A stretch of DNA of 64,000 nucleotides, from contig DAMBYU010000002.1 of the NCBI GenBank assembly GCA_032051265.1, forward strand, positions 620,001 to 684,000, given 5' to 3'. The notes below the pieces were generated by a model, which ran no database searches, was not told the origin of the DNA, and saw only the letters and a program-made list of their open reading frames with translations. Shown piece after piece: positions 34,212 to 43,194 of this stretch. Position 1 is the stretch's first letter; every line of letters begins with the position of its first letter. The translations under genes were made by a program, and so were the position numbers. The DNA is from Dryocola sp032051265. GTDB taxonomy: Bacteria > Pseudomonadota > Gammaproteobacteria > Enterobacterales > Enterobacteriaceae.

Positions 34212-34733
34212 TTACTTACGCTTTAAACTGGCTAATACGGCAAATGGGTTTGGTTTCTCCGCCTCTGCAGGCAGTTTGCCAAAGACCATGTCCGCCTCGG
34301 ACACTTCACAGTGTTCAGAATCATGCACCGGAACGACTGGCAAGGAGAGGATGATTTCATCTTCAACCAGAGCCAGAAGATCGATTTCGCCAAATTCGTT
34401 AACCTGAACCGGCTCATACGCTTCCGGGAGTGCTTCAGCCTGCTCGTCTTTGACGATCGGGCTAAAACAATACTGCGTGTAGACCTGATGAGCAAACGGC
34501 TTCCCGCAACGCTGACATGAGAGAGTTACCGCGACCTTCGCATCGCCGGTAATAACCGCGAGGCGCTGTTCGTCGATAGCAAAACGCATATCGCATTCCA
34601 CATCACTGTCCACACTGACTACAGATTCGGCGACGCGCTCAACCTGCTCAGGTGTATACACACCGGAGTAATCAAGGCGTTTTTGAGCCGTACGAACCGG
34701 ATCAAGAGTCAGGGGTAATTTTACTTTTTGCAT
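34212..34733 (-). CDS. yceD: YceD, DUF177 family protein
   Basis: The protein has 173 residues, equal to E. coli. It is a DUF177 member with a likely metal or structural pair in LSCQRCGKPF and an acidic middle. In plants and some bacteria the family is linked to 23S rRNA processing; in E. coli the role is unsettled. It is the first gene of the leftward yceD-rpmF-plsX-fab run and is divergent from yceF. Confidence 0.92.
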   Translation of the reverse strand: MQKVKLPLTLDPVRTAQKRLDYSGVYTPEQVERVAESVVSVDSDVECDMRFAIDEQRLAVITGDAKVAVTLSCQRCGKPFAHQVYTQYCFSPIVKDEQAEALPEAYEPVQVNEFGEIDLLALVEDEIILSLPVVPVHDSEHCEVSEADMVFGKLPAEAEKPNPFAVLASLKRK

Positions 34734-34876
34734 AGGGCGCGCATATTAACTTTGTAACGTCGTAGAGTCAAAGAAAAAGGCCTCGAAACAGCGCCTTTCG
34801 CCATTTATTCGCACACATTGCGTGTGGCACAGTTTAAAATGCCTTTATCCAATTCGCTATCTTTAATGAAAAAAAT

Positions 34877-35461
34877 ATGCAACCGATCGTGCTGGCTTCC
34901 ACCTCCCCCTTCCGCCGCGCCCTGCTTGAAAAACTTGGCGTACCTTTTATTACCGCCTCGCCTCTTACAGATGAAACGCCGCAGGCCGGTGAAAGCGCTC
35001 GTGAACTGGTCACCCGCCTTGCGCAGGCCAAAGCGCAAGCTTTAAGAAATGAATTTCCCGCCCATTTAATTATTGGCTCGGATCAGGTTTGTGTCTTAAA
35101 TAATCAGATTGCTGGTAAACCGCACACTGAAGAAAAGGCGGTGCAGCAGCTACTCCTCGCTCGCGGCAGCATCGTAACTTTTTATACCGGGCTTGCGCTT
35201 TATAATTCGCAAAACGGCCACCTGCAAACGATGTGTGAACCTTTTGACGTGCATTTTCGCCACTTAAGCGAAGAAGAGATCCGCAATTACGTTCGCAAAG
35301 AACAACCGTTGCAGTGTGCGGGCAGTTTTAAAAGCGAAGGGCTGGGGATCGCGCTATTTGAGCGCCTTGAAGGGCGAGATCCTAATACGCTGGTGGGGCT
35401 GCCTTTAATCACCCTGTGCGAAATGTTGCGTAATGAAGGCTGCAACCCGTTGCAGGGGTAA
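34877..35461 (+). CDS. yceF: YceF, Maf-like nucleotide pyrophosphatase (7-methyl-GTP)
   Basis: Removes pyrophosphate from modified nucleotides such as 7-methyl-GTP, a housecleaning role. It has 194 residues with the Maf/HAM1-type fold: LASTSPFRRALLEKLGVPF at the start, IIGSDQVCVL, and the loop CAGSFKSEGLGIALFERLEG. It resembles the YceF subgroup rather than YhdE. ATG 34877 begins right after an AT-rich leader. It is convergent with rluC, with a shared terminator. Confidence 0.94.
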   Translation: MQPIVLASTSPFRRALLEKLGVPFITASPLTDETPQAGESARELVTRLAQAKAQALRNEFPAHLIIGSDQVCVLNNQIAGKPHTEEKAVQQLLLARGSIVTFYTGLALYNSQNGHLQTMCEPFDVHFRHLSEEEIRNYVRKEQPLQCAGSFKSEGLGIALFERLEGRDPNTLVGLPLITLCEMLRNEGCNPLQG

Positions 35462-35500
35462 AAGAGTGCCGGTCGTCTTAGATGACCGGCACTCTTTTAT
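35461..35500. terminator. Bidirectional terminator between yceF and rluC
   Basis: A 14-bp perfect stem (aaagagtgccggtc / gaccggcactcttt) with A and T flanks begins inside the yceF stop and ends at the rluC stop. Confidence 0.9.
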
Positions 35501-36453
35501 CAGCAGGCTTTACGCAGCACCGCAAGACAATGTTTAAGCTTGTCATCAAGCGGTGCTTCAACGCGCATAATTTCACCCGTGTTAGGATGCGTGAAGCGCA
35601 GCGCGGCGGCATGCAGGAACAGACGATTTAGCCCGGTTCCCGCCAGCTGTTTATCAAACTCACGGTCGCCGTAGCGATCGTCAAAGGCGATAGGATGCCC
35701 GGCATGGAGCGTATGCACGCGAATCTGGTGTGTACGGCCCGTTACCGGGCTACAGCGCACCAGCGTGGCAAATTTGTAACGCTCCTCGACCTTAAAGCGA
35801 GTCTCTGAAGCTTTGCCTTCGCTGTTAACCCGCACAATGCGCTCGCCGCTTTGCAGAATATTTTTCAGCAGCGGAGCCTGCACCACTTTCATATGCGACT
35901 GCCACTGGCCGCGGACCAGCGCCAGATAATCCTTCTGCATGCCTTTTTCACGCAGTTGCTCATGTAAAGAACGTAGCGCGGAACGTTTTTTCGCCACCAG
36001 CAGAATACCGGAGGTGTCGCGATCAAGGCGATGAACGAGTTCCAGGAAGCGGGCTTCCGGGCGTAACGCACGCAGGCCTTCGATTACGCCAAAACTTAAT
36101 CCGCTTCCTCCATGAACCGCTGTGCCTGAAGGCTTGTTCAGCACAAGGATATGGTCGTCTTCATAAAGAATAGCGTCAGCCAGCGCCGCCACCTTTTGCA
36201 GGTGCGGTGAAACCGGCGCATCTTCACGCTCGGCTACTCTGACGGGTGGAATTCTGACTTCATCGCCATCTTCCAGTTTGTACTCCGGTTTAATGCGCTT
36301 TTTATTCACGCGCACTTCGCCTTTGCGCAAAATGCGATAGATCATACTTTTCGGCACGCCCTTTAACCGGGAGAGCAAAAAATTGTCGATACGTTGCCCG
36401 GCCTCATCGGCGGAAATAGCAACGATTTTTACGGAAGGTGTCTGGGTTTTCAT
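35500..36453 (-). CDS. rluC: RluC, 23S rRNA pseudouridine synthase (positions 955/2504/2580)
   Basis: The protein has 317 residues (E. coli 319). An N-terminal S4 RNA-binding domain (about 20-80, RIDNFLLSRLKGVPKSMIYR) is followed by the RluA-type synthase domain with the catalytic aspartate in HRLDRDTSG and the GRTHQIRVH motif. ATG 36453 (MKTQTPSVKIVA) matches the family; the open frame continues upstream to 36618 but that part overlaps the promoter region and is not conserved. It is divergent from rne. Confidence 0.96.
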   Translation of the reverse strand: MKTQTPSVKIVAISADEAGQRIDNFLLSRLKGVPKSMIYRILRKGEVRVNKKRIKPEYKLEDGDEVRIPPVRVAEREDAPVSPHLQKVAALADAILYEDDHILVLNKPSGTAVHGGSGLSFGVIEGLRALRPEARFLELVHRLDRDTSGILLVAKKRSALRSLHEQLREKGMQKDYLALVRGQWQSHMKVVQAPLLKNILQSGERIVRVNSEGKASETRFKVEERYKFATLVRCSPVTGRTHQIRVHTLHAGHPIAFDDRYGDREFDKQLAGTGLNRLFLHAAALRFTHPNTGEIMRVEAPLDDKLKHCLAVLRKAC

Positions 36454-36627
36454 GGTCGGCGATTCTAAATAGCGGACGCGCATAGCGCCACTCATTTTTA
36501 TGTGCTTAACTGACAATCTGCCCGGTTCAAGGTGATATAACCTCTCTTTTTGCATTTTCTGCCCCAGGCGGAAAAAAAGCGGGTTAAAAATCTGTAAGAA
36601 ACGAGGCACCAAAGGCAAAAGTCATCT

Positions 36628-36636
36628 TGCTATAAT
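36628..36636 (+). promoter_or_regulatory. Extended -10 promoter of rne
   Basis: TTGCTATAAT contains a perfect TATAAT (36631-36636) preceded by TGn, an extended -10 element that needs no strong -35. It predicts a start near 36643 and a leader of about 380 bases, close to the 361-base leader of E. coli rne. Confidence 0.7.
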
Positions 36637-36642
36637 AAGGTT

Positions 36643-37025
36643 AGCAATGGAATAATGTTGCGGTTTTCCGTGTTGATACTTGTTAGCGCAAGGAATTTTG
36701 CGGAATTACCATTTTTGTCTGAATGAACATCCACGCAGCAATGGCGTAAGACGTAATGTACTTTCAGGCAGTTAGCGGGCTGCGGGTTGCAGCCTGGCCG
36801 GTAAATGGAATCAACGCTTGCGAAACTATTTCCAGGACTTGTTCCCACGATAATTGCGCTGTATTTCCGTATGAAATACAGGCTACCGACACTTTGCGCC
36901 TCTCAGCAAGCGACAACCGTGAGGTTGGCGACTGTGCGTTTAGTCACGAGGCCATCGGTTCATTCCCGGTCAGCGTCACCATGCCCGTAGCTAATCACCA
37001 ATGTAAGAATAATGAGTAAGTTACG
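36643..37025 (+). promoter_or_regulatory. rne 5' leader (autoregulatory)
   Basis: A long untranslated leader precedes rne. In E. coli, RNase E binds structures in this leader and lowers its own mRNA level. Here a 9-bp perfect hairpin (ctgtatttc / gaaatacag, loop CGTAT, 36859-36881) is clear, followed by a further imperfect structure around 36917-36950. No convincing gene is present; a reverse-strand frame at 36630-36848 lies where E. coli's doubtful yceQ is annotated. Confidence 0.65.
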
Positions 37026-40000
37026 ATGAAAAGAATGCTAATAAACGCAACTCAGCAAGAAGAGTTGCGTGTCGCCCTTGTAGATGGGCAGCGCCTGTAC
37101 GATCTGGATATTGAAAGCCCAGGACACGAACAGAAAAAAGCCAACATCTATAAAGGAAAAATCACCCGCATTGAACCAAGTCTGGAAGCGGCATTTGTAG
37201 ATTACGGCGCGGAACGTCATGGTTTCCTCCCTCTCAAAGAAATCGCCCGCGAGTACTTCCCGTCTAATTATTCATCACATGGTCGTCCGAACATTAAAGA
37301 TGTTCTGCGCGAAGGCCAGGAAGTGATTGTCCAGATTGATAAAGAAGAACGTGGCAATAAAGGCGCAGCCTTAACCACCTTTATCAGCCTGGCCGGTAGC
37401 TATCTGGTGCTGATGCCAAACAACCCGCGCGCTGGCGGTATTTCACGCCGCATTGAGGGTGACGACCGTACCGAGCTGAAAGAAGCCCTTTCTTCTCTGG
37501 AACTGCCGGACGGCATGGGTCTGATTGTACGTACTGCCGGCGTGGGTAAATCCGCTGAAGCACTGCAGTGGGACTTAAGCTTCCGCCTGAAACACTGGGA
37601 AGCTATTCTTAAAGCCGCTGAGAGCCGCCCTGCTCCGTTCCTTATCCATCAGGAAAGCAACGTTATCGTGCGTGCCTTCCGTGACTATCTGCGTCAGGAC
37701 ATCGGTGAAATCCTCATCGATAACCCGAAAGTGCTTGAGCTGGCTCGTCAGCACATCGGCGCGCTGGGTCGTCCGGATTTCAGCAGCAAAATTAAGCTCT
37801 ACACCGGTGAAATCCCGCTGTTTAGCCATTACCAGATTGAGTCGCAGATTGAGTCCGCCTTCCAGCGTGAAGTCCGTCTGCCGTCCGGTGGTTCAATCGT
37901 TATCGACTCCACCGAAGCCCTGACCGCCATCGATATCAACTCCGCTCGCGCAACCCGCGGTGGCGATATCGAAGAGACAGCCTTTAACACCAACCTTGAA
38001 GCAGCCGACGAAATCGCCCGTCAGCTTCGCCTGCGCGATCTCGGCGGCCTGATCGTTATCGACTTCATCGACATGACGCCGGTTCGCCATCAGCGTGCGG
38101 TTGAAAACCGTCTGCGCGAAGCTGTGCGTCAGGATCGTGCCCGTATCCAGATAAGCCATATCTCTCGCTTCGGCCTGCTGGAAATGTCCCGTCAGCGTCT
38201 CTCCCCGTCACTGGGCGAGTCAAGCCACCATGTGTGCCCGCGCTGTAGCGGTACCGGTACAATCCGTGACAACGAGTCCCTGTCGCTTTCCATTCTGCGC
38301 CTGATTGAAGAAGAAGCGCTGAAAGAGAATACCCAGGAAGTCCACGCTATCGTACCGGTACAGGTTGCCTCTTACCTGCTGAACGAAAAACGTGATGCGG
38401 TAAGCGCCATTGAAACCCGTCAGGGCGGCGTGAAGGCCATTATCGTGCCAAACGATCAGATGGAAACGCCGCACTACTCCGTTCTGCGCGTGCGTAAAGG
38501 CGAAGAAACCAAAACGCTGAGCTACATGCTGCCGAAGCTGCATGAAGAAGAGATGGCAATGCCGTCTGATGAAGAGCATGCCGAGCGTAAACGTCCGGAG
38601 CAGCCAGCGCTTGCCACTTTCGTTATGCCAGACGTGCCTGCAGCGCCTCCAGAGGCAGCACCTGCGGCGAAGCCTGCCGTCGCGCCTAAAACCGCAGCGC
38701 CTGCACAGCCCGCAGTACCGGCGCAGCCGGGTCTGGTTAGCCGCATCGTCAGCGCGCTGAAAAACCTCTTTGCCGGTGAAGCTACCGTCGAGAGCAAAGA
38801 AGTAAAAGAAGAGAAACCTGCTGAGGCTGAAGTTCAACGCCAGGGTCAGGAGCGCCGTAACAACCGTCGCCAGAACAATCGTCGTGACCGTGGCGATCGC
38901 AATAACCGCGACCGCGATAACCGTAACGAAAACCGCGAAGGTCGTGAAAGCCGCGAACCACGTGAAAACCGTGATGAAAACCGTCGCAACCGTCGCCAGG
39001 GCCAGCAGCAAAACGCGGAAGTTCGTGAAGCTCGCCCGAACGTAGCGGAAGAGGTTGAGAAACCGAAAGCGCGTGAAGAGCAGCAGCCGCCGCGTCGCGA
39101 TCGCAACCGCCGTCGTAACGATGACAAGCGTCAGGCGCAGCAGGAAGTTAAAGCGCTGCAACGCGACGAGGTGGTTGAAGTCGAAGCCGAGCAGGAAGAA
39201 CGCGTTCAGGTTATGCCGCGCCGTAAACAGCGTCAGCTGAGCCAGAAAGTTCGTTTCGAATCTGCAGAAGATATTGCTGCAGCTCAGGCGGCAGCGGCAG
39301 CAGCGGCAGAGCAGGAAGAAGCAGTGCCGGTGCAGGCTGTCGAGACGCCTCACACCGAGCTTGCCACCATTCCATTGCCAGCCGTGGTTGAAGCACAGGC
39401 TAACGAGCAGGAGGAGAACGGTGATTCCCGTAATGACTCTAACGGTATGCCACGTCGTTCACGTCGCTCCCCACGCCACCTGCGTGTGAGCGGCCAGCGT
39501 CGTCGTCGCTATCGCGATGAGCGTTACCCAACCCAGTCGCCAATGCCGTTAACGGTTGCCTGCGCATCACCTGAGCTGGCGTCCGGTAAAGCCTGGATCA
39601 GCTACCCTGTTGCCCGTCAGGACGCCGCAGCGCCAGAAGAAGTGCAGAATGACGTTGTTGCTGAAGAAACACAGGTCGCAGCAGCCGTTCAGCAGCCGAC
39701 AGAGGTTGCGGTTTCTGAGCCCGTTATTCAGGAAGCGCCGGTTGCAGAGCCAGTCATTGAAACGACGCATCCAGAAGCGATCGCAACGCCGGTCACCGAG
39801 CAGCCTCAGCTAATTGCCGGACAGGACAAAGTTGTCGCTGAACAGGTAATTGAAGACGCGGCCCCTGCTGCGGTTGCAGCTTCTGCGGACGTTGCTCAGG
39901 CTGCGGAAATGGCAGAAGCGGCGCCGGTGGTAGTGGAGCAAACTGCCCCGGAAGCGCCGGTTGCCACCGTTGATGAGAGCAAACCCGCTGTATCAGAACC

Positions 40001-40274
40001 TGAAGCTGCTGTTGAAACGGCATCTGTGGCTGCACCTGCTGCAGAAACAGCGCCAGCGGCTGCAGCGGTTGCAGTGCCGGTGGTTCCACACGCCGTTAAG
40101 CACGCCGCAGCGCCAATGACGCGTGCTCCTGCGCCTGACTATACGCCAGAGCCAGCGCGTGCCAGCGACTGGGTCCGCCCGGACTTTGAGTTTACCGGTC
40201 GCGGCTCTGCAGGTGGACACAGCGCAACGCACCAGGCAACCGCGCCAGCAACTCGTCCACAAAGCGCCGAGTAA
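37026..40274 (+). CDS. rne: RNase E, degradosome scaffold endoribonuclease
   Basis: Essential endoribonuclease for mRNA decay and rRNA/tRNA processing. It has 1082 residues (E. coli 1061). The catalytic half is nearly unchanged: S1 domain (about 38-120), catalytic aspartates in LTAIDINSAR (about 303) and IVIDFIDMT (about 346), and the zinc-link CPRCSGTG (404-407). The C-terminal half is disordered and divergent in length. It keeps the membrane-binding amphipathic helix PGLVSRIVSALKNLF (about 570), an Arg-rich RNA-binding region (about 620-700), a second basic cluster RRSRRSPRHLRVSGQRRRRY, the CASPELASGKAWI microdomain, and an Ala/Pro/Glu-rich tail. Confidence 0.97.
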   Translation: MKRMLINATQQEELRVALVDGQRLYDLDIESPGHEQKKANIYKGKITRIEPSLEAAFVDYGAERHGFLPLKEIAREYFPSNYSSHGRPNIKDVLREGQEVIVQIDKEERGNKGAALTTFISLAGSYLVLMPNNPRAGGISRRIEGDDRTELKEALSSLELPDGMGLIVRTAGVGKSAEALQWDLSFRLKHWEAILKAAESRPAPFLIHQESNVIVRAFRDYLRQDIGEILIDNPKVLELARQHIGALGRPDFSSKIKLYTGEIPLFSHYQIESQIESAFQREVRLPSGGSIVIDSTEALTAIDINSARATRGGDIEETAFNTNLEAADEIARQLRLRDLGGLIVIDFIDMTPVRHQRAVENRLREAVRQDRARIQISHISRFGLLEMSRQRLSPSLGESSHHVCPRCSGTGTIRDNESLSLSILRLIEEEALKENTQEVHAIVPVQVASYLLNEKRDAVSAIETRQGGVKAIIVPNDQMETPHYSVLRVRKGEETKTLSYMLPKLHEEEMAMPSDEEHAERKRPEQPALATFVMPDVPAAPPEAAPAAKPAVAPKTAAPAQPAVPAQPGLVSRIVSALKNLFAGEATVESKEVKEEKPAEAEVQRQGQERRNNRRQNNRRDRGDRNNRDRDNRNENREGRESREPRENRDENRRNRRQGQQQNAEVREARPNVAEEVEKPKAREEQQPPRRDRNRRRNDDKRQAQQEVKALQRDEVVEVEAEQEERVQVMPRRKQRQLSQKVRFESAEDIAAAQAAAAAAAEQEEAVPVQAVETPHTELATIPLPAVVEAQANEQEENGDSRNDSNGMPRRSRRSPRHLRVSGQRRRRYRDERYPTQSPMPLTVACASPELASGKAWISYPVARQDAAAPEEVQNDVVAEETQVAAAVQQPTEVAVSEPVIQEAPVAEPVIETTHPEAIATPVTEQPQLIAGQDKVVAEQVIEDAAPAAVAASADVAQAAEMAEAAPVVVEQTAPEAPVATVDESKPAVSEPEAAVETASVAAPAAETAPAAAAVAVPVVPHAVKHAAAPMTRAPAPDYTPEPARASDWVRPDFEFTGRGSAGGHSATHQATAPATRPQSAE

Positions 40275-40292
40275 TATCAGACGCTAATGATG

Positions 40293-40326
40293 AAAAGCCG
40301 GTCAGGTAACTGACCGGCTTTTTTTA
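40293..40326 (+). terminator. Rho-independent terminator of rne
   Basis: A 13-bp perfect stem (aaaagccggtcag / ctgaccggctttt) with a GTAA tetraloop, followed by more T residues. Confidence 0.92.
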
Positions 40327-40354
40327 TGTCTGCGCTCCGTCCTGAATGGCGGAC

Positions 40355-40388
40355 AAAAAAAAGCCCACTCCGGGGTGCGGAAGTGGGC
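40355..40388 (-). terminator. Rho-independent terminator of the flgK-flgL transcript
   Basis: On the reverse strand, gcccact-tccg / cgg-agtgggc forms a stem with a small bulge, followed by eight T residues. The 3' untranslated part of flgL is the origin of the sRNA FlgO in E. coli; whether that RNA exists here cannot be told from sequence alone. Confidence 0.8.
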
Positions 40389-40439
40389 ACATGATGCGTG
40401 TCCAGTTTCATGACACGCCCAAACTTTTAAACTGCTTTT

Positions 40440-41432
40440 TTATTTATTTAACTGGAACAGAGACATGCCCTGCATGTCGCTAAAGGCCTTATAGGATGCC
40501 TGCAATGCCGCCTGCTGCATAACGTAAGAAGAGATGGTCGAGTTCCAGTCAACATCAACCAAATCGCTCATTTGCTGCGACTGACCTAATGCCCGGTCAT
40601 CGCCTAACGCATCAAGTTTATCCAGCTCGCTTAACTGGGTACCCAGCTCCGCACGAACGGTCAGGACGTTGTTCAGCGAGTTACTCAGCCCACGGTTAGT
40701 TTTATCTATCGCGTCGCTCAGCACCTGTTTATCAGCGTCATCAAGGTCTGCTGCTGGCTTATTCAATGCGGCAATGGCCGTATCCAGCATTTTAAACAGG
40801 TTAGTTTCGCTGTCTGTCGCTGTACCATCCGCTGCATCCGGCTCAGGTTTGGCGTTACTGGTGATATGGTTAAATATCTCTGTGCCAGTGTGGCCGATAG
40901 TCATGGTCCTGGCCGCATCCACAGACTGGGTAACCGCCTGGTCTCCGCCTGCATAACTCACAACGGGCTCACCCTCTGCATCAACCCCATCCACAAAAGG
41001 TGCCGTTTCTGTTTTATAACCGGCAAAAATGTAGCGCCCGTTACCATCGGTACTGTTGGCAAGGTTAAGGATCTGGTCACGGATACCCTGCAGATCGGTT
41101 GCCAGGGAAGCCCGGTCATCGTCGCTTAACGTGCCGTTACCGGCATAAACAATTTTTTCCTGGGCAGACTGGATAGCCGTGGTAACCTGGCTTAGCACGT
41201 TCTCTTCAAGAGAGACCTTCTGGGTTGCAAAAGTTCGTGCCGTGGCATACTGGCTGTTCTGCGCCTGAGCCTGCGACAGCACCACCGCCTGCGAGGCGGC
41301 GATTGGATCGTCAGAAGGCTTCGTGACACGTTTGCCGGTAGACATTTGCTCGCCGTAGCGCAGCCACTCGCTCTGCGCGCTGGTTACGCCGCGCATATTC
41401 TGGTCATACATCATCTGGGTACTGATACGCAT
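40440..41432 (-). CDS. flgL: FlgL, hook-filament junction protein 2 (HAP3)
   Basis: Joins the hook-side FlgK ring to the filament. It has 330 residues (E. coli 317). The N-terminus (MRISTQMMYDQNMRGVTSAQ) and C-terminus are the coiled flagellin-like D0/D1 segments; the middle is a variable, acidic domain (DAADGTATDSETNLF) that is longer than in E. coli. It follows flgK after 14 bases and should share its transcript, including the sigma-28 promoter upstream of flgK. Confidence 0.95.
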   Translation of the reverse strand: MRISTQMMYDQNMRGVTSAQSEWLRYGEQMSTGKRVTKPSDDPIAASQAVVLSQAQAQNSQYATARTFATQKVSLEENVLSQVTTAIQSAQEKIVYAGNGTLSDDDRASLATDLQGIRDQILNLANSTDGNGRYIFAGYKTETAPFVDGVDAEGEPVVSYAGGDQAVTQSVDAARTMTIGHTGTEIFNHITSNAKPEPDAADGTATDSETNLFKMLDTAIAALNKPAADLDDADKQVLSDAIDKTNRGLSNSLNNVLTVRAELGTQLSELDKLDALGDDRALGQSQQMSDLVDVDWNSTISSYVMQQAALQASYKAFSDMQGMSLFQLNK

Positions 41433-41446
41433 ACGCCTTCCCTCGG

Positions 41447-43120
41447 TTATCGAATTGCCAGCAGCGCATCAAACATGCTTGATGCCGTTTGCAGAACCTG
41501 CGCGTTAGCCAGGTAGTACTGCTGGTAACGCTGTAAGTTTCCATACTCTTCATCCAGGTTAACCCCGGAAACAGACTGCTGCTGATTGCTAAGCTGGGTA
41601 ACGACATTGGTTTGCGTGGTGCTGGTAATTTTCAGGCTGGCTGTCTTATTACCCACATCGCTGATAAGGCTTGCATAGGCGTCATTAAACGATTTATTGC
41701 CGCCCACCTTTTTAGCACTCTGCAAATCCAGTAACGCCTGCGCGTTGCGGTTATCGCTGTCGCCAGCATCCGGGTCGCCCGCCAGGGCAATTTTGCTTTC
41801 GTCGCTGATAGCGACACCCATGTTCACCACGGCGTTTGCCACCGGCTTCACGGTAAAGCTATCGTTTTTCACCGGTGCGTCAGTTGCATTAGGATCGGGG
41901 GTGACGTCAACTTTCAGACCGTCGAAGTTAAGGCTGACCTGGCCGCTGCCATCGGTGACCGCATCGGCGTCAATTTTCGCGTTATCCGACAGGCGTGTTA
42001 CCTGCCAGGCTGAACCGTCATAAACAACTTTGTAATCGCTGGCCTGCACCGCCGTACTGTCAGTAATGCTGGCAGTAAGCGTTGTTTTGGTCGGATTATT
42101 ACTGTTGCTCAGCACTGCTGGCTTGCCTACGGTAAAGAAATCTTTTCCTTCAGCACCGTCAGCGTCATAACCCTTAGCGTGCTGCTCGTTAAACGCGGTA
42201 GCAAAAGACTGCGCAAGCTGCCCCAGGCGATTACGCGCGCTATCCAGGTCCTGCGAACGGAAGGCTAGCACCCCGCCCAGTGAACCGCTGGTTAGCTGGC
42301 TTTCCGGGATCTCAGTGGTACCGGAAACTTTATCGACATACGCAACGGTAGTACGTGAAGGATCGGCGCTGGATGTCACGGCTGCGAGCTGGTTGGCCGT
42401 ACTGCCCTGCACCAGATTAAGTCCGTTGGCGATTGATATGTTGTAAGTCCCGCCGTCCTGCACGCTGACTTCCACACCCACTATCTGGTTTAATTCGCTA
42501 ACCAGTTGGTCACGCTGATCGAGCAGGTCATTTGGTGAAGCCCCTGCTCCTGCGCCTTTCAGGCGGGAGATCTGATCGTTAAGGTTGGCTATCTGGTTTG
42601 CGTAGGTATTGATTTGATCGACGCTGCTGCTGACGGACAGGTTTACCTGCTTATCCTGATCGCGAAGGTACTGATCGGTCACCTTAAACTGGTTTACCAG
42701 ACCATCTGCTTTGCCCAGCAGGGCCTGACGGGCAGCCGGGTCTTCGGCATTACTCACCAGCGTTTGCATGCTGGAGAAAAAGTCCTGCAGCGTGGTGGCC
42801 AGCGAATTAGTGGTGCCGGACAGCATGTCATCGATTTTGGACATCTGCTGGTATTGCGTTGTCAGGCCGCTGTTTTGCGTTTGCGCTGCGCGAAGCTGGT
42901 TGGTGATAAACGCATCGTATTCACGCTGGACGCCGCTCACATACACGCCGTTACCCGCATAGCCGCCGGCACCGAGCGTACTTTTTGACTGTGCCAGCAC
43001 TGTCGTCTGACGGGTATAGCCGTCTACGTTATAGTTTGAAATATTATTACTGACGGTATTCAGTGCCGCCTGAGCAGCACTCAGGCCACTCATGGCACTG
43101 TTAATCAGGCTACTGGACAT
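41447..43120 (-). CDS. flgK: FlgK, hook-filament junction protein 1 (HAP1)
   Basis: First junction protein on the hook tip. It has 557 residues (E. coli 547). The N-terminal rod-hook motif is SLINSAMSGLSAAQAALNTV followed by SNNISNYNVDGYTRQ, and the C-terminal D0 segment ends YYLANAQVLQTASSMFDALLAIR-like. The exposed middle region (about 330-450) is variable. A sigma-28-type promoter lies 42-68 bases before ATG 43120. The gene is followed by flgL. Confidence 0.96.
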   Translation of the reverse strand: MSSSLINSAMSGLSAAQAALNTVSNNISNYNVDGYTRQTTVLAQSKSTLGAGGYAGNGVYVSGVQREYDAFITNQLRAAQTQNSGLTTQYQQMSKIDDMLSGTTNSLATTLQDFFSSMQTLVSNAEDPAARQALLGKADGLVNQFKVTDQYLRDQDKQVNLSVSSSVDQINTYANQIANLNDQISRLKGAGAGASPNDLLDQRDQLVSELNQIVGVEVSVQDGGTYNISIANGLNLVQGSTANQLAAVTSSADPSRTTVAYVDKVSGTTEIPESQLTSGSLGGVLAFRSQDLDSARNRLGQLAQSFATAFNEQHAKGYDADGAEGKDFFTVGKPAVLSNSNNPTKTTLTASITDSTAVQASDYKVVYDGSAWQVTRLSDNAKIDADAVTDGSGQVSLNFDGLKVDVTPDPNATDAPVKNDSFTVKPVANAVVNMGVAISDESKIALAGDPDAGDSDNRNAQALLDLQSAKKVGGNKSFNDAYASLISDVGNKTASLKITSTTQTNVVTQLSNQQQSVSGVNLDEEYGNLQRYQQYYLANAQVLQTASSMFDALLAIR

Positions 43121-43161
43121 GAAGGTTCCTTAAGCACTTATTGTCACGGGTCTGTCGAGTA

Positions 43162-43188
43162 GTATCGGCAGCCCAACGCAGGACTTGA
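43162..43188 (-). promoter_or_regulatory. Sigma-28 (FliA) promoter of flgKL
   Basis: On the reverse strand TCAAGTCC, an 11-base spacer, then GCCGATAC. The -10 matches GCCGATAA at 7/8, the -35 at 5/8, and the spacing is exact. It lies in the flgJ-flgK gap, the place of the class 3 flgKL promoter in Salmonella and E. coli. Confidence 0.75.
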
Positions 43189-43194
43189 GTTTAA

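Noticed and set aside
36630..36848. 72-codon reverse frame at the position of E. coli yceQ
   Set aside because: The E. coli gene is itself doubtful; this frame is antisense to the rne leader and shows no features of a real protein.
38220..39353. Long reverse-strand open frame (377 codons) opposite rne
   Set aside because: It lies wholly antisense to the low-complexity, Arg/Glu/Ala-rich half of rne. The product is a hydrophobic/aromatic artefact (Leu, Phe, Val runs) with no domain or ribosome-binding site.
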